DNA of 34,877 bases from JAEXNA01 sp050486105 (GCA_050486105.1 JBJHCR010000022.1:1-34877); one strand, 5' to 3'; positions 7,815 to 15,630 are shown, counted from the first letter of the stretch. Made by a program: numbers and translations. The notes: a model not told the origin generated them from the sequence alone.

Positions 7815-10541
7815 ATGAGCCGACCTTACGAGCCTTCGGTCATCGAACCGAAATGGCAGTCCTACTGGGACCACCACCACAGTTTTCGAACCCCGGATCC
7901 CGGGGACCCGGATTTCGAACCGGAGAAGCCCAAGTACTATATTTTGGATATGTTTCCTTATCCGAGCGGGGCTGGGCTCCACGTGGGACACCCCGAAGGA
8001 TACACCGCAACGGATATCTTGGCTCGCTGGAAGCGGATGACCGGCCATAACGTGCTGCACCCCATGGGCTGGGATGCCTTCGGTCTTCCAGCCGAGCAGT
8101 ACGCGGTGGCTACCGGCACTCATCCTTCGGTGACCACCCGTCGAAACATCGAGACCTTCAAGAAACAGATTAAGGCCCTCGGCTTCTCCTACGACTGGGA
8201 GCGAGAGGTGAGCACCGCTGACCCCTCCTACTATCGCTGGACCCAGTGGATTTTCAGTCTGCTTTTCGACACTTGGTATGACGAAGAGCAAAAGCTCGGT
8301 CGGCCCATCTCCGAACTTCCGGTGCCGGAGGGCCTCGAGGAGTCCGCTCGGAGAGAGTATGTCGACGGACACCGTTTGGCTTATTTGGACGAGATCGCAG
8401 TCTGGTGGTGTCCCGAGCTGGGCACAGTTTTGGCCAATGAGGAAGTCATCGATGGTCGGTCTGAACGGGGAGGTCATCCCTGTGAGCGATCTCCTATGCG
8501 CCAGTGGATGCTGCGCATCACCGCCTACGCGGAACGCCTACTGACCGATTTGGACCTGGTGGATTGGCCCGAGGAGACCAAGAAGCAGCAGGCCGAGTGG
8601 ATCGGGCGAAGTCGAGGAGCGACCATTTGGTTCAAGGTGGACCAAGCCAAACTCGATGACGAACTGCTCAAGCAGTCCCGATTTCGGATTTCTGAAAGCG
8701 GGGAGGTAGAGTTTTCGGTGTTCACCACCAGACCCGACACTCTCTTCGGGGCCACCTATATGGTGCTAGCTCCCGAGCATCCCCTGGTGGCTCAGGTCAG
8801 CACGCCCGAGGCTCAACAGGCGGTGATCGCTTATGCTCTCAAGGCCGCCGGCCGAAGTGAGCGAGATCGCGCCGCAACGAAGGAGAAGACCGGCGTCTTC
8901 ACCGGAGGGTTCGCCATAAATCCGGTCAACGGGGAATCGCTTCCCATCTATGTGGCCGACTACGTTCTCGATAGCTATGGCACCGGTGCCATCATGGCGG
9001 TGCCAGGGCACGACGAACGAGATTTTGATTTTGCCCTGGCCCATGGGCTTCCCATCAGACAAGTTTATCGCTCAGAGGTGGAACCGGTCCGTCGAGCCAC
9101 CACCGCTCAGGGCGAAGAGGTGGTTTGCGTGGTCGGTGATGGGGTCGCCATTCGAAGCGATTTCCTAGACGGTCTGAAGGTGGAAGAAGCCAAAGAGAAG
9201 ATTGTTGCCCGCTTGGAATCCTTGGGAGTAGGGGAGGCCAAGGTCAACACGCGCTTGAGAGACTGGATATTCAGCAGACAGCGTTACTGGGGAGAGCCTT
9301 TCCCGATTCTCCTCGGCCCAGATGGAGAAGTCGAACTCTTGCCCGACGAGCAGTTGCCCTTGGTCTTGCCAGAATTGTCGGATTTTCAACCCAGTGGTAG
9401 GCCCGAGCCTCTTCTGGCAAAAGCCCAAGACTGGGTACAAGTCACCGACACCGAAGGCCGTCGTTGGAATCGAGAGACCAACACCATGCCTAACTGGGCG
9501 GGCTCCTGTTGGTACTATTTGCGCTACCTCGACCCGGCCAACGATGTGCAGGCCTGGAGTCAGGACAAAGAGCAGTACTGGATGCCGGTGGATCTCTACG
9601 TCGGCGGAAAAGAGCACGCGGTCCTCCACTTGCTGTACGCCCGCTTTTGGCATAAGGTGCTCTACGACCGGGGCTATGTGTCCACTCCGGAGCCCTTCAG
9701 GAAGCTGTTTCATCAGGGGTTGATCACGGCGTTTGCCTACGAGGACGCCGAGACTAAGCAGTTGATTCCGGTAGACCAGGCCGAAGAAGTGTCCGAGGGA
9801 ATCTTTCGGCATAAGGAAACCGGGCGGCCCTTGAATCAGACGGTGGCCAAAATGAGCAAATCGCTGAAAAACGTCATCAACCCCGATGATGTGATCACCG
9901 AACATGGGGCGGATGCTTTGCGGCTCTATGAAATGTTTATGGGACCATTGGAAGCCTCCAAGCCTTGGAATCCGAGAGCAGTAGACGGGGTGACTCGATT
10001 TCTGAACCGGTGCTTTCGCCTGGTTTGCGATGATCGGGGGCTCAGGCAAAACCTCGCTAGTCCGGCTGAGCAGGGCGACGTAGGCGTCGAGCGTGCCCTT
10101 CATCGCTGCATTAGGAAGGTGACCCACGATTTGGACAAGATGTCCTTCAATACGGCCATTGCGGCCATGATGATCTTTGTCAATGAGGCCACTCCCAAAG
10201 TCGATATTTTGACCCGAGACCAACTCAGCCGTTTCACTCAGTGCCTATCTGTCTTTGCCCCCCATTTGGGAGAAGAGCTTTGGGAGCTTCTGGGCCACCA
10301 ACCGTCCATCTCCCAGACCGTCTGGCCGACCTACGAAGAAGCTCTTTGTGCCGAGACGGAACTTGAGTATCCGATACAGGTCAATGGGAAGGTTCGAGTA
10401 AAGATCATGCTCGACTCTGAGGCCACTCGGGAAGCCATTGAACAGGCTGCTCAAAGGGCCGCATCACAATACCTCAAGGACAAGACCATCAAAAAGGTGA
10501 TCGTGGTTCCCAAGCGCTTGGTCAATTTCGTGGTGAGCTGA
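7815..10541 (+). CDS. leuS: Leucyl-tRNA synthetase
   Basis: 908 residues, slightly longer than the usual 800-880 of bacterial LeuRS. It charges tRNA-Leu with leucine in the cytosol and edits mischarged products. Class I signatures are present: HVGH (the HIGH motif) at 56-59 within YPSGAGLHVGHPEGY, and KMSKS at 679-683. The CP1 editing domain shows FTTRPDTLFGATY and GTGAIMAVPGHDERD, whose Asp is the conserved editing-site residue. The tryptophan-rich NWAGSCWYYLRYLDP segment and a C-terminal IQVNGKVR domain complete the family layout. ATG 7815 is chosen because AGGAG (7800-7804) lies at good spacing; longer in-frame readings run into the preceding gene. cysS follows after 9 nt, so the two synthetases are probably co-transcribed, possibly together with the upstream STAND gene. 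Confidence 0.97.
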   Translation: MSRPYEPSVIEPKWQSYWDHHHSFRTPDPGDPDFEPEKPKYYILDMFPYPSGAGLHVGHPEGYTATDILARWKRMTGHNVLHPMGWDAFGLPAEQYAVATGTHPSVTTRRNIETFKKQIKALGFSYDWEREVSTADPSYYRWTQWIFSLLFDTWYDEEQKLGRPISELPVPEGLEESARREYVDGHRLAYLDEIAVWWCPELGTVLANEEVIDGRSERGGHPCERSPMRQWMLRITAYAERLLTDLDLVDWPEETKKQQAEWIGRSRGATIWFKVDQAKLDDELLKQSRFRISESGEVEFSVFTTRPDTLFGATYMVLAPEHPLVAQVSTPEAQQAVIAYALKAAGRSERDRAATKEKTGVFTGGFAINPVNGESLPIYVADYVLDSYGTGAIMAVPGHDERDFDFALAHGLPIRQVYRSEVEPVRRATTAQGEEVVCVVGDGVAIRSDFLDGLKVEEAKEKIVARLESLGVGEAKVNTRLRDWIFSRQRYWGEPFPILLGPDGEVELLPDEQLPLVLPELSDFQPSGRPEPLLAKAQDWVQVTDTEGRRWNRETNTMPNWAGSCWYYLRYLDPANDVQAWSQDKEQYWMPVDLYVGGKEHAVLHLLYARFWHKVLYDRGYVSTPEPFRKLFHQGLITAFAYEDAETKQLIPVDQAEEVSEGIFRHKETGRPLNQTVAKMSKSLKNVINPDDVITEHGADALRLYEMFMGPLEASKPWNPRAVDGVTRFLNRCFRLVCDDRGLRQNLASPAEQGDVGVERALHRCIRKVTHDLDKMSFNTAIAAMMIFVNEATPKVDILTRDQLSRFTQCLSVFAPHLGEELWELLGHQPSISQTVWPTYEEALCAETELEYPIQVNGKVRVKIMLDSEATREAIEQAAQRAASQYLKDKTIKKVIVVPKRLVNFVVS

Positions 10542-10550
10542 GGATTTGGG

Positions 10551-12002
10551 ATGACCTTAGAACTCTTCAACACCAGAACTCGTAGGCTTGAAGCCCTAGA
10601 GACCATAGAGCCCGGTCTGGTCAAGATGTACACCTGCGGACCGACGATCCATGACTACGCCCATATCGGGAACTTCCGCACCTTTGTTTTTTCGGACTTG
10701 CTGCGCCGGTACTTGAAGTTTTCAGGATACAAAGTGTACCAGGTCATGAATCTCACCGATGTGGAAGACAAGATCATCGCTAAGAGCCAGGCTCAAGGGA
10801 GGGATGCTCGAGAATTCACCGCTGATTTTGAGAAGGCTTTTTTTGAAGATCTCGACACCTTGAACATCGAGCGGGCCGAGCTTCACCCCAGGGCCACCGA
10901 CCCCGAAGTCATGGACAAGATGGCGGAAATGATCAAGACTTTGCTCGATCAGGGGAATGCCTATCGGGCCGAGGACGGATCGATCTATTTCTCTATTGCG
11001 ACCTATGCCGATTATGGGAAGTTCGCCAGAATACAAGTAGAGGATTTGCGTCGAGGAGAGCGGGTCAAGAGCGACGAGTACGAGAAGTCCAGTGCCGCAG
11101 ACTTTGCCCTATGGAAGGCTTGGACTCCGGATGATGGTTCCGTCTTCTGGGATGCTTATCCCCATCTTGGGAAGGGAAGGCCGGGCTGGCATTTGGAGTG
11201 TTCGGCTATGGGAATCCTCTATCTTGGCGAGCAATTCGACCTGCATCTGGGCGGCATCGATCTCCTCTTTCCCCACCATCAGAATGAGATCGCTCAATCG
11301 GAGTGCTGCACCGGCAAGCGTTTTGTCAACTTTTGGGTGCACTCCGAGCATCTCCATGTAGAGGGGGAGAAGATGAGCAAATCTCTGGGGAATTTCTATA
11401 CCCTGAGAGACCTCCTTGACCCCGGCAGAAATGCCTCGGGCAAAGCTTGGGAACCCATGGCTATACGCCTGGCCTTGCTCAAGGTTCATCACCGCACTCG
11501 ACTCAACTTCACCTTCGATGAGCTCCATAGCGCCCGAGCTAACCTGGAGCGTATCAAAGGATACATGGCACGGTGTGGCGAGATTCTCGGTCAAGATGAG
11601 CACCTTGGAGCCGAGCACCCTCTGGTGACCGAGGCAAGGGTGGCTTTCCGAGCGGCGCTCGATGCCGATTTGAACACTTCGTTGGCCATGGCTGCGGTCT
11701 TCGGTTTGGTCACCGAAGGACATAAAGCCTTCGATGCTCAGAAGGAAGATGTTCTGAGTCTGGCTGCGGCCAGCCTGGATTTCTTTCAGGACATAGATGA
11801 GGTTTTGGGCCTGCGCCTCTGGACCGATGGAGTGACGGATCAACTTGACGAGGAGGAAGAGCGGTGGCTACAGGGCCGAGAGGAAGCGCGCACCCAAAGA
11901 AATTGGGCCGAGGCAGATCGCCTAAGGGATCTTTTAGGAAGCCGGGGGATCGTCATCGAGGACACTCCCAAGGGCGTGAGGTGGACACGGAAGACCCCGT
12001 AG
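10551..12002 (+). CDS. cysS: Cysteinyl-tRNA synthetase
   Basis: 483 residues, normal for CysRS, a class I synthetase that attaches cysteine to tRNA-Cys. Visible features are Cys29 in TCGPT, the first zinc ligand that selects the cysteine thiol; HIGN (HIGH motif) at 38-41; the GWHLECSAM segment and FPHHQNEIAQSE, which supply the remaining zinc ligands; and KMSKS at 274-278. The C-terminal helical domain ends with the family-typical EADRLRDLL.SRGI.IEDT.KG.RW. The start ATG 10551 lies 9 nt after leuS, with GAGG overlapping the leuS stop as ribosome site, which indicates translational coupling. The end overlaps the start of rlmB by 22 nt. Confidence 0.97.
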   Translation: MTLELFNTRTRRLEALETIEPGLVKMYTCGPTIHDYAHIGNFRTFVFSDLLRRYLKFSGYKVYQVMNLTDVEDKIIAKSQAQGRDAREFTADFEKAFFEDLDTLNIERAELHPRATDPEVMDKMAEMIKTLLDQGNAYRAEDGSIYFSIATYADYGKFARIQVEDLRRGERVKSDEYEKSSAADFALWKAWTPDDGSVFWDAYPHLGKGRPGWHLECSAMGILYLGEQFDLHLGGIDLLFPHHQNEIAQSECCTGKRFVNFWVHSEHLHVEGEKMSKSLGNFYTLRDLLDPGRNASGKAWEPMAIRLALLKVHHRTRLNFTFDELHSARANLERIKGYMARCGEILGQDEHLGAEHPLVTEARVAFRAALDADLNTSLAMAAVFGLVTEGHKAFDAQKEDVLSLAAASLDFFQDIDEVLGLRLWTDGVTDQLDEEEERWLQGREEARTQRNWAEADRLRDLLGSRGIVIEDTPKGVRWTRKTP

Positions 12003-12724
12003 TCTTTGGGCGGCACCCCGTCTTAGAAGCTCTCAAGGCCCGGGCGACTGTTCAGCGCATCAGTGTGGCCACAGACGCCGTGGGGCTCCCGAGAGAGCTC
12101 TTCACTCTGGCTAAGGAGCTCGGAGTCCCGGTGGTGCGCACCGACAAGGACCGCTTGGATTATCTCAGCCGGGGCAAGCAGCACCAGGGGGTGGTGGCGC
12201 AACTGGGTGCCCGGTCCTCCATGCTTTATCAAGATTGGATGAGGAAGCTGAGAGACTGCGGTGCAACCCTCGTCCTGGCTCTAGACCAAGTGCAAGATCC
12301 CCAAAATCTTGGGGCTCTGCTTCGGACTGCAGAAGGTGCGGGTTGTGAGTTTGTCTTGCTGTCCGCTCAGAAGAGCTGTGGGTTAACCTCGGCAGTGAGC
12401 AAGAGTTCTGCTGGAGCGGACCAACATTTGTCCATCGCCCGCACCGAAAAGTTGGGGGTTGCCCTAGACGAACTTAAGGACCTGGGCTTTCAAGTGTTGG
12501 CCACCGCTCCGGGCTCCGAGACCGTTTATCACCAAGCCGATCTGAGGTCTCCAACAGTTATTTTGCTAGGAGGCGAGCAACGAGGTTTACCTCCTCACCT
12601 CAAGAGGGTATCCTCCACCGTGGTTGGGTTACCGATGAAGGGTCAAATAGCATCTCTCAATGTTGCGAGTACAGGAGCAATACTGCTGTACGAAACGGTC
12701 CGACAAAGGAACCAAGAGAAATAG
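11981..12724 (+). CDS. rlmB: 23S rRNA 2'-O-methyltransferase of the RlmB/TrmH (SpoU) family
   Basis: The SpoU-class knotted methyltransferase fold is clear. The N-terminal substrate-binding domain begins with VFGRHPVLEAL. The catalytic domain carries motif 1 (LDQVQDPQNLGALLRTAEGAG, with N and R as catalytic residues), motif 2 (ILLGGEQRGLPP) and motif 3 (LPMKGQIASLNVASTGAILLYE), which form the SAM-binding trefoil knot. The family 2'-O-methylates a guanosine of 23S rRNA; position next to cysS and sigH matches the Firmicute YacO/RlmB slot. GTG 11981 gives 247 residues, the usual length, with a 22-nt overlap of cysS. An upstream GTG at 11864 has a good SD (GAGGAGG) and would add a basic 39-residue tail, but needs a 139-nt overlap with conserved cysS sequence. 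TrmH-type tRNA specificity is the main alternative. Confidence 0.9.
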   Translation: MDTEDPVVFGRHPVLEALKARATVQRISVATDAVGLPRELFTLAKELGVPVVRTDKDRLDYLSRGKQHQGVVAQLGARSSMLYQDWMRKLRDCGATLVLALDQVQDPQNLGALLRTAEGAGCEFVLLSAQKSCGLTSAVSKSSAGADQHLSIARTEKLGVALDELKDLGFQVLATAPGSETVYHQADLRSPTVILLGGEQRGLPPHLKRVSSTVVGLPMKGQIASLNVASTGAILLYETVRQRNQEK

Positions 12725-12739
12725 GGAGGAACGTTTACT

Positions 12740-12940
12740 TTGCTGGGGACGCATGATATGCTCACAGGGATGGCCCCTGTCTATTACGATGAACAGCAAC
12801 GACAATGCACGAGGGACATTTTTAACCCGCGCATCTCGGCCGCTCCCCCTTATTCTCTTGACGGGGCCAGAAACCCTTTCTATAATGGGGCCTCGATCCG
12901 GCCGAAATTGGATGCCGAACGGAGGACGCGGTTTTGCTAA
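12740..12940 (+). CDS. Possible small protein of unknown function (66 aa) between rlmB and sigH
   Basis: A reading frame starts at TTG 12740, with a strong ribosome site GGAGG at 12725-12729, and stops at TAA 12938-12940, overlapping the proposed TTG start of the sigma factor by 7 nt. The product is polar and aromatic-rich (contains APVYYDEQQRQ and DGARNPFYNGAS), with no signal peptide, membrane segment or family I recognise. In Firmicutes this slot often holds yacP (NYN nuclease), but this ORF is too short and does not resemble it. The tandem GGAGG-TTG arrangement suggests it may be translated and coupled to sigH. It could equally be a chance frame within a leader. Confidence 0.4.
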   Translation: MLGTHDMLTGMAPVYYDEQQRQCTRDIFNPRISAAPPYSLDGARNPFYNGASIRPKLDAERRTRFC

Positions 12941-13578
12941 AGCTACAACAGAGTTCCTACATGGCCAATCTTCAGAATGAGCCGGATGAGGAAATCGTAA
13001 AGCTGGCCAAGAACGGTGACGAGTTCGCCACCGAATACCTGATCAGCAAGTATAAGAATTTCGTGAGGGTCAAGGCCAAGTCGTACTTTTTGGTTGGTGC
13101 CGACCGAGAAGACATCATTCAGGAAGGGATGATAGGTCTTTACAAGAGCATCAGAGATTACCGGGCAGATAAGCTGTCTTCTTTCCGGGCCTTTGCCGAA
13201 CTGTGTATCACTCGGCAGATCATCACGGCTATTAAGACCGCGACTCGGCAGAAACACATTCCGCTGAATTCCTACATTTCCCTGAATAAACCTATCTACG
13301 ACGAGGATTCTGACCGAACCATGCTCGACATCTTGTCTGGCACCAAAGTCACCGATCCCGAAGAGGTTTTTATCTCTCACGAACTCAGCGACGACCTGAG
13401 GGAGAAGATCCAGCAGAATCTCAGTGAACTTGAATCTCAAGTGTTGCACTCTTATCTGGAAGGCAAGAGCTATCAGGAGATGGCTAAAGAGTTGAATAGG
13501 CACGTCAAGTCTATCGATAATGCCTTGCAGCGGGTCAAGCGCAAGATAGAGAAAACTTTGGGAGAAAAGCGGCATTAA
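12934..13578 (+). CDS. sigH: RNA polymerase sigma factor of the SigH (Spo0H) type
   Basis: 214 residues from TTG 12934, or 205 from ATG 12961. Region 2 is clear (EDIIQEGMIGLYKSIRDY, then SFRAFAELCITRQIITAIKTATRQKH), covering core binding and -10 recognition. Region 4 is at the C-terminus (LSELESQVLHSYLEGKSYQEMAKELNRHVKSIDNALQRV), a helix-turn-helix for the -35. Lack of region 1 and size match SigH, which in Bacillus directs stationary-phase and competence genes; here its regulon is unknown. TTG 12934 is preferred because GGAGG (12921-12925) lies 8 nt upstream, while ATG 12961, which begins the conserved protein, has no good SD. A tRNA-Thr follows within 40 nt and probably shares the transcript, ending at the terminator 13696-13720. 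Confidence 0.93.
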   Translation: MLKLQQSSYMANLQNEPDEEIVKLAKNGDEFATEYLISKYKNFVRVKAKSYFLVGADREDIIQEGMIGLYKSIRDYRADKLSSFRAFAELCITRQIITAIKTATRQKHIPLNSYISLNKPIYDEDSDRTMLDILSGTKVTDPEEVFISHELSDDLREKIQQNLSELESQVLHSYLEGKSYQEMAKELNRHVKSIDNALQRVKRKIEKTLGEKRH

Positions 13579-13584
13579 CTTCAG

Positions 13585-13608
13585 GGCCTGCTTCTCATCG
13601 GGCAGGCC
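13585..13608 (+). other. 7-bp hairpin between sigH and tRNA-Thr
   Basis: GGCCTGC at 13585-13591 pairs perfectly with GCAGGCC at 13602-13608 around a 10-nt loop. No T run follows, so it is more likely a processing or 3'-stabilising structure separating the sigH mRNA from the tRNA than a terminator. Confidence 0.45.
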
Positions 13609-13613
13609 TCTAC

Positions 13614-13689
13614 GCCTCAGTAGCTCAATTGGTAGAGCACTCGCCTTGTAAGCGAAAGGTTGCCGGTTCGAGTCCGGCCCGAGGCTCCA
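13614..13689 (+). tRNA. tRNA-Thr (anticodon TGT)
   Basis: 76 nt with encoded CCA. The D arm is GCTC-AATTGGTA-GAGC, the anticodon loop CTTGTAA gives TGT (threonine, ACA and related codons), and the T arm is GCCGG-TTCGAGT-CCGGC. The acceptor stem GCCTCAG/CCGAGGC has one A-C mismatch, and the anticodon stem has a C-A mismatch at its outer pair, so it is slightly irregular but otherwise canonical. It lies just after sigH and is followed by an intrinsic terminator. Confidence 0.95.
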
Positions 13690-13695
13690 AGACTT

Positions 13696-13720
13696 GAGAC
13701 CGAAAGGTCTCTTTTTTTTT
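13696..13720 (+). terminator. Intrinsic terminator after tRNA-Thr(TGT)
   Basis: A perfect 6-bp stem GAGACC/GGTCTC closed by a GAAA tetraloop is followed directly by nine T residues (13712-13720). It should end the sigH/tRNA-Thr transcript. Confidence 0.9.
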
Positions 13721-13733
13721 GGGGAACAGTCTC

Positions 13734-13763
13734 TTGACAACCAGGATCTGTCTGCACTATACT
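13734..13763 (+). promoter_or_regulatory. Promoter TTGACA-N18-TATACT for tRNA-Gly/tRNA-Thr
   Basis: A consensus -35 TTGACA (13734-13739) and -10 TATACT (13758-13763) are separated by 18 bp, just after the preceding terminator and 36 nt before tRNA-Gly. Its near-consensus quality fits a stable-RNA promoter. Confidence 0.8.
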
Positions 13764-13769
13764 CCGTCT

Positions 13770-13788
13770 GCACCGGGGAGTCCGGTGC
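13770..13788 (+). other. 5' leader hairpin before tRNA-Gly
   Basis: GCACCGG (13770-13776) pairs perfectly with CCGGTGC (13782-13788) around GGAGT, immediately at the predicted transcript start. It is followed by CCTTTCGTTTTG. It may protect the precursor 5' end before RNase P processing, or act as a weak attenuator. Confidence 0.5.
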
Positions 13789-13799
13789 CCTTTCGTTTT

Positions 13800-13875
13800 G
13801 CGGGGGTAGCTCAGTTGGTAGAGCACTAGCCTTCCAAGCTGGATGTCGCGAGTTCGAGCCTCGTCCCCCGCTCCA
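13800..13875 (+). tRNA. tRNA-Gly (anticodon TCC)
   Basis: 76 nt with encoded CCA. The acceptor stem is GCGGGGG with its 3' partner, the D arm is GCTC-AGTTGGTA-GAGC, the anticodon loop CTTCCAA gives TCC (glycine), and the T loop is TTCGAGC. It is the first gene after the 13734-13763 promoter. Confidence 0.95.
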
Positions 13876-13939
13876 GAACGAATTCGGAGTCTTCGACGAA
13901 GCCTGAGCGGCAGTCACTTCGGTGGATGTCTAATCAGGT

Positions 13940-13972
13940 GGGGCCGCTGGCCCCTTCGTCGGGGGCGAAGGG
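13940..13972 (+). other. Two mutually exclusive hairpins between tRNA-Gly and tRNA-Thr
   Basis: GGGGCC-GCT-GGCCCC (13940-13954) and CCCTTCG-TCGGGGG-CGAAGGG (13952-13972) share three bases, so only one full stem can form at a time. Neither is followed by a T run. They may serve processing of the two-tRNA precursor. Confidence 0.45.
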
Positions 13973-13985
13973 TTCGGCTCACAAT

Positions 13986-14061
13986 GCTGAGGTAGCTCAG
14001 TTGGTAGAGCACGTCCTTGGTAAGGACGAGGTCGGCGGTTCAAGTCCGCTCCTCAGCTCCA
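13986..14061 (+). tRNA. tRNA-Thr (anticodon GGT)
   Basis: 76 nt with encoded CCA. The acceptor stem is GCTGAGG/CCTCAGC, the D arm GCTC/GAGC, the anticodon stem CGTCC/GGACG encloses TTGGTAA (GGT, threonine ACC/ACT), and the T arm is GGCGG-TTCAAGT-CCGCT. Together with the TGT isoacceptor 370 nt upstream, two threonine tRNAs flank tRNA-Gly. Confidence 0.96.
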
Positions 14062-14065
14062 ATCT

Positions 14066-14090
14066 GTACGACCCGCTCTGCGGGTCGTAC
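14066..14090 (+). terminator. Perfect 11-bp hairpin after tRNA-Thr(GGT)
   Basis: GTACGACCCGC (14066-14076) and GCGGGTCGTAC (14080-14090) form an uninterrupted 11-bp stem with a TCT loop four bases after the tRNA CCA. The tail TTCATAG is only weakly T-rich. Termination or 3' end processing is likely; read-through into secE is possible, and no strong separate secE promoter is visible. Confidence 0.55.
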
Positions 14091-14108
14091 TTCATAGAGG
14101 GGACCTTT

Positions 14109-14192
14109 CCGACAGTTTGAACTGAAGGGCTGTCGGGTAGGTACTCCACTGAATACCCGTTTAAGAGTTTGAGAGGCAGGACGTCCTGTCTC
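14109..14192 (+). promoter_or_regulatory. Structured leader upstream of secE
   Basis: The 140 nt before secE hold a 7-bp stem (CCGACAG 14109-14115 with CTGTCGG 14130-14136) and a 20-bp near-perfect dyad centred at 14182/14183 (14173-14192, GGCAGGACGTCC core, one wobble). The dyad has no loop, so it is better read as a protein-binding palindrome in DNA than as an RNA hairpin. Function is not known. Confidence 0.4.
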
Positions 14193-14229
14193 GGCGCGGG
14201 TTCGAGTATTAACCTAGGGAGACCCGGAG

Positions 14230-14538
14230 ATGACGGCCCAAGACCCAACTAGATCTCATAAAAACGCGAAGGCTCGCCGCGAGAAGGGCAAGCAAGAGGG
14301 AACTCCTGCGGAGGAATCCAAGCTTCGTAAAGAAGGTGGTTCGGCTTCTTACGCGGAGAAGAAGTCGCTTTTGGAGCGAACTAGGCGTTACCTCAAGGGT
14401 GTCTGGGCCGAGATGAAACGTGTTTCTTGGCCAAGTAAGCCTGAACTCATTGCAGGGACCATCACCACGCTTTTTGTCTTGCTTGTCTTTTCTGGCTACC
14501 TGGGTGGGCTAGACTTAATCCTGCGAAGATTCTTGTAG
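14230..14538 (+). CDS. secE: Preprotein translocase subunit SecE
   Basis: 102 residues with one C-terminal membrane segment (about 74-96), the minimal single-TM SecE form, preceded by the conserved amphipathic stretch RRYLKGVWAEMKRVSWPSKPEL. SecE clamps the SecY channel in the inner membrane. The first 45 residues are a very charged, Lys/Glu-rich extension, longer than in the smallest SecE proteins. Start ATG 14230 has AGGGAGA 8 nt upstream. nusG follows after 30 nt, the near-universal secE-nusG pairing, so the genes are surely co-transcribed. Confidence 0.95.
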   Translation: MTAQDPTRSHKNAKARREKGKQEGTPAEESKLRKEGGSASYAEKKSLLERTRRYLKGVWAEMKRVSWPSKPELIAGTITTLFVLLVFSGYLGGLDLILRRFL

Positions 14539-14568
14539 GATCATTCTCACAGAAGAACGGAGTGATCG

Positions 14569-15180
14569 ATGTCTGTGCAAAATGAAGATTTGAATACGGC
14601 CGAAGAAGGCCAAGAGGCTGTTGAAGAGGCCGCCGAAGAGGTCAAGAATCCCAACCGGCACTGGTATGTGATCCACACTTACTCAGGGCACGAGAATAAG
14701 GTTCGTGACGATATCCTGAGACGAATCGACTCTATGGGGATGAGGGATAAGATCTTTCAGGTCTTAGTTCCTACCGAAGAAGAGTTGGAGTTCAAGGACG
14801 GAAAGAAAAAGACGGTACAGCGGCGGGTTTACCCGGGCTATGTGTTTGTAGAAATGGAGCTCACCGACGATTCTTGGTATGTGGTCAGAAACACCCAAAG
14901 CGTCACCGGATTCGTTTCGCCGGGCTCAAAGCCGGTTCCGCTTCCTGAAGACGAAGTCAAAAAGTTGAAACAGATCATGGGCATGGAAGCTCCCACTCGG
15001 GTCAAGCTTCACCTGGAGGTTGGTCAAACAATTCGGGTCACTCACGGACCATTCCAAGATTTTCATGGTTTGGTGGATGAGGTTACCCCTGATCGGGAGA
15101 AGGTGCGGGTCCTGATCAGTATTTTTGGACGAGAAACTCCCGTAGAGCTAGACTTCGGTCAAGTAGAAAAGTTAAGTTAA
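14569..15180 (+). CDS. nusG: Transcription termination/antitermination protein NusG
   Basis: 203 residues. After a 30-residue acidic N-terminal extension, the NGN domain starts at NRHWYVIHTYSGHENKVRDDI and includes RRVYPGYVFVEME, the RNA polymerase clamp-binding region. The KOW domain is at the C-terminus (GQTIRVTHGPFQDFHGLVDEV). NusG keeps RNA polymerase processive and links it to Rho or the ribosome. ATG 14569 has GGAG upstream. It sits between secE and rplK as in most bacteria. Confidence 0.97.
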   Translation: MSVQNEDLNTAEEGQEAVEEAAEEVKNPNRHWYVIHTYSGHENKVRDDILRRIDSMGMRDKIFQVLVPTEEELEFKDGKKKTVQRRVYPGYVFVEMELTDDSWYVVRNTQSVTGFVSPGSKPVPLPEDEVKKLKQIMGMEAPTRVKLHLEVGQTIRVTHGPFQDFHGLVDEVTPDREKVRVLISIFGRETPVELDFGQVEKLS

Positions 15181-15204
15181 GGCCCCTAAGGGAAAGGAAT
15201 TACG

Positions 15205-15630
15205 ATGGCGAAAAAAGTTAAAGCGATGATCAAGCTTCAGGTCCCCGCTGGGAAGGCGAATCCCGCCCCTCCAGTCGGTCCTGCTTTGGGTCAGCACGGC
15301 GTGAACATCATGGAGTTCGTCAAGCAGTACAATGAGCGTACGGCGGATCAGATGGGAATGATCGTTCCGGTAGAGATCACTGTTTATGAGGATCGGTCCT
15401 TCACCTTCATCACCAAGACTCCGCCCGCAAAAACCTTGCTACTCAAGGAGGTTGGTCTTCAGAAGGGTTCCGGTGAGCCGAACACTCGGAAAGTCGGAAA
15501 TGTCACCAAGGAGCAGATCCGCAGGGTGGCCGAGATCAAGATGCCAGACCTCAATGCTAACGATATGGATGCCGCTATGCGGATCATTGAAGGCACCGCT
15601 CGAAGCATGGGGCTGATAGTCGTAGAATAG
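15205..15630 (+). CDS. rplK: 50S ribosomal protein L11
   Basis: 141 residues, the standard L11 length. The N-terminal domain shows IKLQVPAGKANPAPPVGPALGQHGVNIMEFVKQYN, the proline-rich linker region that meets thiostrepton and the GTPase centre. The C-terminal rRNA-binding domain contains GSGEPN, VGNVTKEQ and MPDLNANDMDAAMRIIEGTARSMG. L11 forms the stalk base with 23S rRNA H43/H44. AAGGAA precedes ATG 15205. rplA follows after 201 nt, an unusually long and structured gap for this pair. Confidence 0.98.
   Translation: MAKKVKAMIKLQVPAGKANPAPPVGPALGQHGVNIMEFVKQYNERTADQMGMIVPVEITVYEDRSFTFITKTPPAKTLLLKEVGLQKGSGEPNTRKVGNVTKEQIRRVAEIKMPDLNANDMDAAMRIIEGTARSMGLIVVE

Noticed and set aside
9165..10223. 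A 352-codon antisense open frame within leuS
   Set aside because: leuS is certain on the plus strand across this interval; the antisense product has no family resemblance.
11864..11980. A 39-residue basic N-terminal extension of RlmB starting at GTG 11864 with a good SD-like sequence
   Set aside because: It would overlap conserved cysS codons by 139 nt; the SD is made by the Glu codons of CysS, and GTG 11981 gives the normal RlmB length.
12943..13917. A 324-codon minus-strand frame covering sigH and two tRNA genes
   Set aside because: It runs across the tRNA genes and the terminator in antisense, and the overlap with a clear sigma factor gene makes it a shadow.
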